Position numbers and translations under genes: made by a program. Source: CALGFH01 sp045807325 (GTDB taxonomy: Bacteria > Actinomycetota > CALGFH01). Taken from it: a stretch of 32,471 nt of DNA. This document shows positions 15,675 to 22,173 of the stretch, one piece after another. The notes beneath the pieces were generated by a model that was not told the origin of the DNA, did no database searches, and saw only the letters and a program-made list of their open reading frames with translations. Where the stretch lies: contig JBJMHP010000204.1 of assembly GCA_045807325.1 (NCBI GenBank), positions 1 to 32,471 of the forward strand, read 5' to 3'. Numbering within the stretch: the first letter of the stretch is position 1; every line of letters begins with the position of its first letter.

Positions 15675-17624
15675 TCATCGGGTTCTCAGGTGGGCGATCG
15701 GGACCGGGTCGACCTGGTCGGCCAGGTCGAAGCCGAACACGCGGCCGTAGAAGTAGAGCTCGGCCTCCAGGGCCCGGCGGATGTGGGCCGCCTGGCGGAA
15801 GCCGTGCTGCTCGCCCGGGAAGGGCAGGTAGGCGTACGGGATGGCCTTGGCGTCGAGGGCGGCGGCCATCATCTCGGCCTGGGCCGGGGGCACGACCTCG
15901 TCCTCCAGGCCCTGGAGCAGGATGACCGGGCAGGACAGGCGGTCGGTGAAGTGGATCGGCGACCGCTCCCGGTACAGCGCCTCGGCCTGCGGCCAGGGGC
16001 CGACGAGGCGGTCCAGGTAGCGGGACTCGAACTTGTGGGTGTCGCGGGCCAGCGTGGCCAGGTCGGCCACCCCGTAGTAGCTGGCCCCGGCGGTGAAGGC
16101 GTCGCGGAAGGTGAGGGCGCACAGGGTGGTGTAGCCGCCGGCGCTGCCGCCGCGGATGGCCAGGCGGGCCGGGTCGACGTCGCCCCGGTCGGCCAGGTAG
16201 CGGGCGGCGGCGACGCAGTCGTCGACGTCGACGATCCCCCACTGGCCGTCCAGGCGACCCCGGTAGGCGCGGCCGTAGCCGGTGGAGCCGCCGTAGTCGA
16301 CGTCCACCACGGCGATGCCGCGGCTGGTGAAGAACTGGTAGCCGACGTGCAGGGTGCTGGTGACCCCGGCGGTGGGGCCGCCGTGGCTGGCCACGACCAG
16401 CGGCGGCCGCTCCCCCTCGGGGCCCTTGGCGTCGCGGTTGGCCGGCGGGTAGTACAGGGCGTGGGCGGTGCGGCCGCCCTCGGTGGGGAACTCGATCGGC
16501 TCGGGCACGGTGAGGTGGCCGGGGTCCAGCTCCCGGTCCTCGCTGGAGCGCAGCACGTGGACCCCGCCACTGGGCGGGTCGATGACGACCATGGCCGCGG
16601 CCTGGGTGGGGCCACCGGCGATGCAGGCCAGCCGGTCGCCGACCGCCCGCAGCTGCGGCGGGTAGAAGGAGGTGAACGGCAGCTCCAGGTCGTTCAGGGT
16701 GCCGTCCGGCTCCAGGATGCCCAGGCGCTGCATGGGGCCGAGGCCGTGGATGGCGGCGATACGGCCGCCGGGCAGGAAGGCATAGGTCGACAGGCCGAAG
16801 ACCCACTGGGGGTGGCCGAACTCCTCCTCGGCCTGGTAGAGCGCCTCCAGGGCCCCGCCGGCGCCGACCCGGTACAGGTTCCACCAGCCGCTGGCGTCGC
16901 AGACCAGGTGCAGCACCCCGTCGGGGCTCCAGGCGGGCTGGAACACCGACTCCTCCGGCCCCCCGGCCACGGTCACCGGGTCGCCGGCCAGGCCGTCGCC
17001 GGTCAGCTCGGCCAGCTTCAGCTCGGTGCCGTCCCAGGGCATGTTGGGGTGGTCCCACTCCAGCCAGGCCAGCCGCCGCCCGTCGGGGCTGACCCGGGGG
17101 GTGGCGTAGAAGTCGCGGCCGGCGGCCAGCACCACCGGCGGCCCGCCGCCGTCGGCCGGCACCGCGACCAGCTCGTTGTCGACCCGGCCGTGCTCGTGGC
17201 GTTCACGGACGCAGACCAGCCGGCGGCCGTCGGGGGTCGGGCTGGCGTCGGCGTAGCGGTGGGCGGCCGGGCCCGGCGGCTCGGGGGTGATCGGCCGCGG
17301 CCCGCCTGAGCCCGGGTCGAGACGGTACAGGCGCTGGTCGGCGAAGTTGCTGAAGACCAGGGCCTCGTCGGTCACGAGGTAGGAGCCGCCGCCGTACTCG
17401 TGGACCCGGGTGCGGGCGTTGAACCCCTCGGGGACCAGGTCCTCGGGGGGCTGGCCGCGGACGGCCCGGCAGACGACCTGGCGGCCGCCCTCCAGGGGCC
17501 GACCCTCGATCCAGTGGACGGCTCCCGCCGCGACCCGGACCTCGTCCAGCGACACCCCGCCGGCGGCGACCAGCTCGGCGCTGATGGGCGAGCTCCAGGA
17601 GCCGTGGGGGGCGGTGGTGGCCAC
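15675..17624 (-). CDS. S9-family serine peptidase (prolyl oligopeptidase / acylaminoacyl peptidase type)
   Basis: A 649-residue protein. The N-terminal ~390 residues form a beta-propeller with repeated S.DG..L.W segments (for example RVSPDGRRLAWLEWD and AWSPDGVLHLVCD). The C-terminal alpha/beta hydrolase domain has the oxyanion-loop region VASHGGPTAG, the nucleophile in RGGSAGGYTT (Ser494), the acid in LLQGLEDEVVPP (Asp575) and the base in PGEQHGF (His607). Such enzymes cleave short peptides or acylated N-termini in the cytosol; no signal peptide is present. The GTG start at 17624 lies 4 bp after the HIT gene stop. Its place between the HIT gene and phoH looks like an addition to the usual housekeeping order. 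Confidence 0.93.
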   Translation of the reverse strand: MATTAPHGSWSSPISAELVAAGGVSLDEVRVAAGAVHWIEGRPLEGGRQVVCRAVRGQPPEDLVPEGFNARTRVHEYGGGSYLVTDEALVFSNFADQRLYRLDPGSGGPRPITPEPPGPAAHRYADASPTPDGRRLVCVRERHEHGRVDNELVAVPADGGGPPVVLAAGRDFYATPRVSPDGRRLAWLEWDHPNMPWDGTELKLAELTGDGLAGDPVTVAGGPEESVFQPAWSPDGVLHLVCDASGWWNLYRVGAGGALEALYQAEEEFGHPQWVFGLSTYAFLPGGRIAAIHGLGPMQRLGILEPDGTLNDLELPFTSFYPPQLRAVGDRLACIAGGPTQAAAMVVIDPPSGGVHVLRSSEDRELDPGHLTVPEPIEFPTEGGRTAHALYYPPANRDAKGPEGERPPLVVASHGGPTAGVTSTLHVGYQFFTSRGIAVVDVDYGGSTGYGRAYRGRLDGQWGIVDVDDCVAAARYLADRGDVDPARLAIRGGSAGGYTTLCALTFRDAFTAGASYYGVADLATLARDTHKFESRYLDRLVGPWPQAEALYRERSPIHFTDRLSCPVILLQGLEDEVVPPAQAEMMAAALDAKAIPYAYLPFPGEQHGFRQAAHIRRALEAELYFYGRVFGFDLADQVDPVPIAHLRTR

Positions 17625-17628
17625 GCCG

Positions 17629-17976
17629 CTACCCGGGGGGCCAGCTCATGCTGCGGCCGCCCAGCACGTGCAGGTGCAGGTGGTCGACCGACTGGCCGGC
17701 GGCTCGGCCGATGTTGGTGACCACCCGGAACCCGCCGGCCACGCCGTCCTCCCTGGCCACCTCGTTGGCCGCCGCGACCAGGCTGGCCAGCAGGCCGCCG
17801 TGCTGGTCCCCGAGTGCCTCCAGGCTGGCGATGTGCTCCTTGGGGATGACCAGGATGTGGGTCGGGGCCTGGGGGTTGACGTCGCGGAAGGCGAGCACGT
17901 CGTCGCGGTCCAGCACCACCTGGGCGGGCACGTCCTTGCTGACGATCTTGCAGAACAGGCAGTCCGGATCGGTCAC
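17629..17976 (-). CDS. HIT-family (HinT-like) nucleotide hydrolase
   Basis: A 115-residue histidine triad protein. It has CLFCKI at residues 6-11 near the N-terminus, the AFRDVNPQAPTHILVIPKEH strand-loop typical of HinT, and the catalytic triad DHLHLHVLGG near the C-terminus. HinT-type enzymes hydrolyse purine nucleoside phosphoramidates such as AMP-lysine. I used the GTG at 17976, which has a GGAGG site a few bases upstream. It lies 33 bp after the mtaB stop and 4 bp before the S9 gene, so the three probably share a transcript. Confidence 0.95.
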   Translation of the reverse strand: MTDPDCLFCKIVSKDVPAQVVLDRDDVLAFRDVNPQAPTHILVIPKEHIASLEALGDQHGGLLASLVAAANEVAREDGVAGGFRVVTNIGRAAGQSVDHLHLHVLGGRSMSWPPG

Positions 17977-18009
17977 GCGGCCTCCATCTCTGCTTCCATG
18001 CCCTCGGGG

Positions 18010-19389
18010 TCAGCGCCTCGAAGCCTCAATGGTCTCGCCCTCCATGCCCTCGGTATCGGCTCGCAAGCCTCGCACGACCACGACCTGGTCGACCAGCTCG
18101 GGGCCGCCGGGGAAGCGGACCTTGATGTAGTTGTCGCTGGTCCCCTCGGCCAGGCCCTCGGAGGCGGACTCGACCAGCACCGAGATCGGCCGGCCGACGT
18201 GGTCCTCGTGGAAGCGGCGGCGCAGCTCGTTGCCGAGGGCGATCAGCTCGCGGGCCCTGGCCTTCTTCTCGGCGTCGTCGACCTGGCCGTCCATGGTCGC
18301 GGCCGGGGTGTCGGGCCGCCGCGAGTAGCGGAACACGTGCAGCTTGGAGAAGCCGACCCGCTCGACCACGGCCAGGGTGGCCGCGAACTGCTCGCGGGTC
18401 TCCCCGGGGAAGCCGACGATCACGTCGGTGGACAGCCCCAGGCCGGGGATCTCGGCCTTGGCCAGCTCGACCCGGTCCAGGAACTCGGCGATGCGGTAGG
18501 GGCGGTGCATGGCCGCCAGCACCTCGTCGTCGCCGGCCTGGAGGGGGATGTGCAGGTGGCGGCAGACCTTGGGGTCGTCGCGGACCCGGGCCACCAGGGC
18601 CGGGGTCAGCTGCACGGGCAGGATGCTGGACAGGCGCAGGCGCAGCAGCCCGTCGATCGCCGTCAGCCGGTCGACCAGCCGGGCCAGGGCGTCGGTCTCG
18701 CCCCGGTCGTCGCCGTACTTGCCCAGGTGGACGCCGGTGAGGACGACCTCGCGGACGCCCCGGTCGACCTGGCGGCGGACGTCGTCGACGATCTGGGCCT
18801 CGGGGTAGGAGCGCAGCGGGCCGCGGGTGCGGGGGATGATGCAGAAGGTGCACCACTCGTCGCAGCCGGTCTGGGCCTTGATCGCCACCCGGGTGCGCAG
18901 CCGCTCGGTCGGGGCCGGCCGGTGAAGCAGCGGCAGCCGGCGGACGCTCGGCACCGCGGTGACCAGCTCGGCCAGGCGGTCCTTGCTGTCATTGTCGACC
19001 ACCAGGTCGACCCCGGGGATGGCCCGGACGGTCTCGGGGTCGGCGACCGCGTAGCAGCCGGTGACGACCACGGTGGCCTGCGGGTTGGCCTCGGCGGTCT
19101 TGCGGATCAGCCGCCGCGAGGAGGCGGTCGACTCGGCGGTCACGGTGCAGGTGTTGATCACCACCACGTCCGGCGTCTCGCCGGCGTGGGCCAGGTCGAA
19201 CCCGCGGGCCCCGAGCGCCTCGAGGGCCTGCTCGCTCTCGGCCTGGTTGAGGCGGCACCCGAGGGTCTTGAACGCGACCTTGGGGCTGAGGACAGCCGGG
19301 GGGCTGTGGACAGCCGGGGCCGCCCCCTCCGACGCTGGGCTACCCTCCCGGTTCGGGGGCCCCGGCATCGGCGGGTCGGGCTCAGCCAT
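18010..19389 (-). CDS. mtaB: tRNA (N6-threonylcarbamoyladenosine-2-methylthio)transferase MtaB
   Basis: A 459-residue radical-SAM methylthiotransferase that adds a methylthio group to t6A37 of tRNA. The UPF0004 domain supplies the auxiliary cluster cysteines in KTLGCRLNQ, INTCTVTA and TGCYA; the radical SAM motif is CDEWCTFC (CX3CX2C) near residue 170; the TRAM RNA-binding region follows at the C-terminus. The segment VAFKTLGC is normally near the very N-terminus; here ~37 residues precede it, encoding a copy of the dispersed repeat and an 18-bp tandem duplication. No ATG, GTG or TTG lies between that repeat and VAFKTLGC, so the extension must be translated. The ATG at 19389 overlaps the PIG-L stop by 8 bp. 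Confidence 0.94.
   Translation of the reverse strand: MAEPDPPMPGPPNREGSPASEGAAPAVHSPPAVLSPKVAFKTLGCRLNQAESEQALEALGARGFDLAHAGETPDVVVINTCTVTAESTASSRRLIRKTAEANPQATVVVTGCYAVADPETVRAIPGVDLVVDNDSKDRLAELVTAVPSVRRLPLLHRPAPTERLRTRVAIKAQTGCDEWCTFCIIPRTRGPLRSYPEAQIVDDVRRQVDRGVREVVLTGVHLGKYGDDRGETDALARLVDRLTAIDGLLRLRLSSILPVQLTPALVARVRDDPKVCRHLHIPLQAGDDEVLAAMHRPYRIAEFLDRVELAKAEIPGLGLSTDVIVGFPGETREQFAATLAVVERVGFSKLHVFRYSRRPDTPAATMDGQVDDAEKKARARELIALGNELRRRFHEDHVGRPISVLVESASEGLAEGTSDNYIKVRFPGGPELVDQVVVVRGLRADTEGMEGETIEASRR
19302..19359 (+). repeat. Dispersed bipartite repeat, copy c, with tandem left arm
   Basis: The perfect left palindrome GGCTGTGGACAGCC is at 19302-19315. The right arm TACCCTCCCG starts at 19341 (39 bp), and CTCCCG-GTT-CGGGGG forms a hairpin. 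An 18-bp near-copy of the left arm (GGGGCTGAGGACAGCCGG, 19282-19299) lies directly before it. Antisense to mtaB; encodes PAVHSP/PAVLSP in its N-terminal extension. Confidence 0.7.
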
Positions 19390-20173
19390 TGCCGAACGCC
19401 TCCACCAGGGACGTCTCGGGAGGCTCGCCGGGGCGGGAGGCGGGGTGGATGCGGATGTAGCAGGTCTGGGCGAACACCTCCTGCCGGGAGTCCCGGGAGG
19501 CGAGCAGCTTCCGGTAGTCGTCGTCCTGGGTCCGGTGCTCGCGCAGCGACCGCCACATGGCCTCGGCCACCGGCGAGGTGTCGACCCAGCAGGTGAACTC
19601 GTCGTCGGCGGTGCCCCGCGGCCCGAAGGGGTCGTCCTCGCCTGGCAGCTCGAAGCCGCTCTCGCGACCGAGCTCGCGGAACCGGTTGAGGGACGACTTG
19701 GGCACCCCCCAGTAGTAGAAGCGCGGCTCCCGCTCGCGCGGGGCGGCCAGGTACGCGCCGAAGGCGGCCTGGGTGGCGGCCGAGACGGCCATGTGGTCGG
19801 GGTGGGCGGTGACCCCGGCCGGCTCCATGGTGACGATGACGTCGGGCTGCTCGCGCTCCAGGAACTGGTGGATGGCGGTGGTGAGCGCGTCCCGGCCGGC
19901 CTGGTCGACCTGGCCGTCGACGAACTCGCCGAAGGAGACCTGCTCGACCCCGACCACGGCCATGGCCGCCCGCTCCTCGGCCTCGCGGACCCCCGGCAGC
20001 GTCTCGCGGGTGGCGCCGGACTCCTCGGCGATCTCGCCGGCCTGGCCGCGGGTGGCGGTCCAGACCACGCCCCGGACACCCTTGGGGACCAGCAGGGCGA
20101 ACGACCCGGCGAGTGACCAGGTCTCGTCGTCGGGATGGGCGAAGATACCGGCCACGGTGAGGGGTCGGGCCAC
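19382..20173 (-). CDS. PIG-L (LmbE-like) family deacetylase
   Basis: A 263-residue zinc deacetylase of the PIG-L/LmbE/MshB fold. The metal motif is FAHPDDE at residues 11-17, with the second half AHPDHMAVSAA about 120 residues later. Actinobacterial relatives include MshB and Mca of mycothiol metabolism, which remove acetyl or amide groups from GlcNAc-inositol conjugates; this one is not clearly either. I chose the GTG at 20173 because GGAGG lies five bases upstream and AHPDDE falls at the usual distance; a TTG at 20206 touching the bldD stop would add 11 residues. The stop overlaps the mtaB start by 8 bp. Confidence 0.9.
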   Translation of the reverse strand: MARPLTVAGIFAHPDDETWSLAGSFALLVPKGVRGVVWTATRGQAGEIAEESGATRETLPGVREAEERAAMAVVGVEQVSFGEFVDGQVDQAGRDALTTAIHQFLEREQPDVIVTMEPAGVTAHPDHMAVSAATQAAFGAYLAAPREREPRFYYWGVPKSSLNRFRELGRESGFELPGEDDPFGPRGTADDEFTCWVDTSPVAEAMWRSLREHRTQDDDYRKLLASRDSRQEVFAQTCYIRIHPASRPGEPPETSLVEAFGNG

Positions 20174-20202
20174 GGTCACCTCCGGTGCAGCGTGACCGCC
20201 GT

Positions 20203-20694
20203 TCAACCGAACGACGGGCGGCGGAGGCCGAGGTCGTCCAGCCGCTCGATCAGGCCTCCTGGGGACTGGTCGAGGATAGCGGCTAGCACCCGCACGTCGT
20301 CACGGCGGATGGTCAGCACCTTGCCGTTGAAGTCGCCCCGCTGGGTCTGGATCAGCGACAGGTAGCGGTTGAGGGTCCGCGCCTCGGGCTCGCTCCTGGC
20401 CTCCAGCGCCTCCAGGTCGATGCAGACGGTCTCGTCGGGGCTGGCGGCGGCGGCCGCCTCGGTCGCGGCCTCCGGGCCGAGCCGGGGCAGCAGGTGGTCG
20501 ACCGGGACACCGTAGAAGATGGCCAGCCGCTGCAGCCGCGGTACCGAGATGCTGCGCTCGCCCCGCTCGTAGGCGCCGAGGACGCTGGCCTTGAACTCCT
20601 TGTCGGAGCGCTCCTCGACGTCGTGGAGGGAGAGGCCCTTCTGCAGGCGGATGTTGCGGAGCCGTTCGCCGACCTGCTCCGCGTAGCTGGCCAT
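20203..20694 (-). CDS. bldD: BldD-like transcriptional regulator with c-di-GMP-binding signature
   Basis: A 163-residue protein closely following the BldD plan. Residues 5-70 form the HTH-XRE DNA-binding domain (GERLRNIRLQKGLSLHDVEERS ... LGAYERGERSISVPRLQRLAIFYGVPVDHLLP). The C-terminal domain contains RGD (119-121), eight residues, then RRDD (130-133), matching the RxD-X8-RxxD motif by which Streptomyces BldD binds tetrameric cyclic di-GMP and dimerises to repress developmental genes. The ATG at 20694 has an ideal AAGGAGG five bases upstream; longer in-frame starts lack one. A promoter lies at 20733-20761. It sits just downstream of the conservon and 29 bp before the PIG-L gene. Confidence 0.92.
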   Translation of the reverse strand: MASYAEQVGERLRNIRLQKGLSLHDVEERSDKEFKASVLGAYERGERSISVPRLQRLAIFYGVPVDHLLPRLGPEAATEAAAAASPDETVCIDLEALEARSEPEARTLNRYLSLIQTQRGDFNGKVLTIRRDDVRVLAAILDQSPGGLIERLDDLGLRRPSFG

Positions 20695-20732
20695 TCCGAC
20701 CTCCTTCGCCGCAAGCCCGCGAGCGTGCGCGG

Positions 20733-20761
20733 ACTCTAACATCGGCCCAACTACCCAGCAA
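20733..20761 (-). promoter_or_regulatory. Predicted sigma-70-type promoter of the BldD-like gene
   Basis: On the minus strand, TTGCTG (20761-20756), a 17-bp spacer, then TAGAGT (20738-20733). Both hexamers and the spacing fit the housekeeping promoter. Transcription would start near 20726, leaving a leader of about 30 nt with the AAGGAGG site. Confidence 0.65.
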
Positions 20762-20795
20762 CGATCGTCCGGGCAAAGTCCCCGCAGGTACCCAT

Positions 20796-20807
20796 TGGGC
20801 TAGCCCA
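20796..20807. repeat. 12-bp perfect palindrome over the cvnD stop codon
   Basis: TGGGCTAGCCCA is fully self-complementary and contains the TAG stop of the GTPase gene. It may be an operator or a chance palindrome. It is not an intrinsic terminator, since no T-run follows. Confidence 0.4.
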
Positions 20808-21396
20808 GGCTGCGGGCGAGGGCGTGCTCCACCAGGGCCACGAGCGTGTCCATGCACGAACGGGGCTCGCGGGCGTCCATCCGGACCAGCGGGCAGCCCT
20901 CGCGCAGGGCCAGGGCGTCGCGCACCGCCCGGTCACCGAAGACGTCGGTGCCGGGGAAGGCGTTGGCGGCGATGACGAACGGCAGCCGCCGGTCCTCGAA
21001 GTAGTCGATCGCCGGGAAGCAGTCGTCGACGCGGCGCAGGTCGACCAGCACCACCGCCCCGACGGCGCCCCGGGCCAGCTCGTCCCACATGAACCAGAAC
21101 CGGGACTGGCCGGGGGTGCCGAACAGGTACAGGATCAGCTGCTCGTCCACGGTGATGCGGCCGAAGTCCATCGCCACGGTGGTGGTGGTCTTGTTGGGGA
21201 CGGCGGCGGTGTCGTCGACCCCGACCGACAGGGCGGTCATCTGCTGTTCGGTGGTCAGGGGCGGGATCTCTGACACCGCCCCCACGAAGGTGGTCTTGCC
21301 GGCCCCGAACCCGCCGGCGACCAGGACCTTGAGCGGGATCAGGTCACGGCCGGCCGGCGGTGGTGGGCGCCGGGTGTCAACGCGAACGGAGTCCAT
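20800..21396 (-). CDS. cvnD: Conservon GTPase (CvnD-like)
   Basis: A 198-residue Ras-like small GTPase of the conservon type. P-loop GGFGAGKTT lies near residue 28, a Thr-rich switch (NKTTTTVAMDFG) near 68, and a LYLFGTPGQSRF segment gives the DxxG-like G3 region with the FGTPGQ form characteristic of this family. Instead of canonical NKxD the next strand reads PFVIAANAFPG. CvnD works at the membrane with CvnA, B and C in a complex likened to a eukaryotic G-protein system. The ATG at 21396 overlaps the end of cvnC by 20 bp. It is the last gene of the cluster; no cytochrome P450 (CvnE) follows. Confidence 0.93.
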   Translation of the reverse strand: MDSVRVDTRRPPPPAGRDLIPLKVLVAGGFGAGKTTFVGAVSEIPPLTTEQQMTALSVGVDDTAAVPNKTTTTVAMDFGRITVDEQLILYLFGTPGQSRFWFMWDELARGAVGAVVLVDLRRVDDCFPAIDYFEDRRLPFVIAANAFPGTDVFGDRAVRDALALREGCPLVRMDAREPRSCMDTLVALVEHALARSLG

Positions 21397-21745
21397 CCAG
21401 CAGCCTTCCCAGGATGGCGGGTGCGGGCCCGCCGTCGCCGTCGGCGGTTCTGGGCAGGTGGACCTCCAGGTAGCCGCCGTTGGCGAGGTCGCCGACGAGC
21501 ACCCTGGCCACCCCGACCGGCACCCGCAGGGCGGCGCCGATCTCGGCCAGGGACTTGGGCCGGGCGCACAGCTCGACGATGACCCGCGACTCGGTCTGGA
21601 GCGAGGTCGCGGAGCCGGCGGCCTGGGTGGTGGCGATGGCCACCGCCTCCAGGGGCAGCTCCTGGCCGGCGGCGCGGGTCCGTCCGCCGGTGACGGCGTA
21701 GACCGGCACCACCCGGTCGACGTGGCCGCCGTCGTCGGGGCTCAT
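21377..21745 (-). CDS. cvnC: Conservon DUF742 protein (CvnC-like)
   Basis: A 122-residue DUF742 protein. It has the usual VRPVYAVTGGRTR-like opening (here RVVPVYAVTGGRTRA) and a winged-helix-like C-terminal half (PKSLAEIGAALRVPVGVARVLVGDLANGGYLEVH). In conservons CvnC is a cytosolic partner of the GTPase and the roadblock protein, with unknown biochemical activity. The ATG at 21745 overlaps the roadblock gene stop as ATGA; the 3' end overlaps cvnD by 20 bp, so the four genes are clearly coupled. Confidence 0.93.
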   Translation of the reverse strand: MSPDDGGHVDRVVPVYAVTGGRTRAAGQELPLEAVAIATTQAAGSATSLQTESRVIVELCARPKSLAEIGAALRVPVGVARVLVGDLANGGYLEVHLPRTADGDGGPAPAILGRLLDGLRSR

Positions 21746-22173
21746 CGCGGGATCCGGTCGGCCGGTCCGGCGGCGGTGCGCCGCTCCGGGGTGAGCATGT
21801 GCCCGACCCGGGCCGCCAGCAGGGTCATCTCGTAGCCGATCATGCCCAGGTCGCAGGTCCGCTCGGCGAACACGGCCAGCATCGAGCCCTCGCTCATCGA
21901 GGTCACGAACAGGTAGCCGCCGGCCATCTCGACAATGGTCTGGCGGACCAGCCCGGCCGCGAACGACTGGGCGACCCCCAGGGCCAGGCTGGCCAGCCCG
22001 GAGGTGACCGCGGCCAGCTGGTCGCCCAGGGCCTCGCCGACGCCCTGGGAGGTGGCCAGGCGTAGGCCGTCGGCCGAGACAACGAGGGCGTGGCGGGCCC
22101 CGGCGGTGCCGCGGACGAAGTCGACCAGCAGCCAGTCGAGCTGGCGCCCGTCGATGGTCCCGGCAGCGGTCAC
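21742..22173 (-). CDS. cvnB: Conservon roadblock/LC7 protein (CvnB-like)
   Basis: A 143-residue roadblock/LC7-domain protein. The core fits the family: LDWLLVDFVRGTAGARHALVVSADGLRLA, then LAAVTSGLASLALGVA and GGYLFVTSMSEGSMLAVFA. Members regulate small GTPases; in Streptomyces and Myxococcus (MglB) they act as GTPase-activating or scaffold partners. The GTG start at 22173 overlaps the sensor kinase stop as GTGA, and its own stop overlaps the DUF742 start as ATGA. Confidence 0.93.
   Translation of the reverse strand: MTAAGTIDGRQLDWLLVDFVRGTAGARHALVVSADGLRLATSQGVGEALGDQLAAVTSGLASLALGVAQSFAAGLVRQTIVEMAGGYLFVTSMSEGSMLAVFAERTCDLGMIGYEMTLLAARVGHMLTPERRTAAGPADRIPR

Noticed and set aside
19390..20079. 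A 5' extension of mtaB over the PIG-L gene
   Set aside because: Reads as low-complexity Pro/Ser/Arg sequence; the PIG-L motifs are in the other frame and the ATG at 19389 overlaps its stop in the usual coupled manner.
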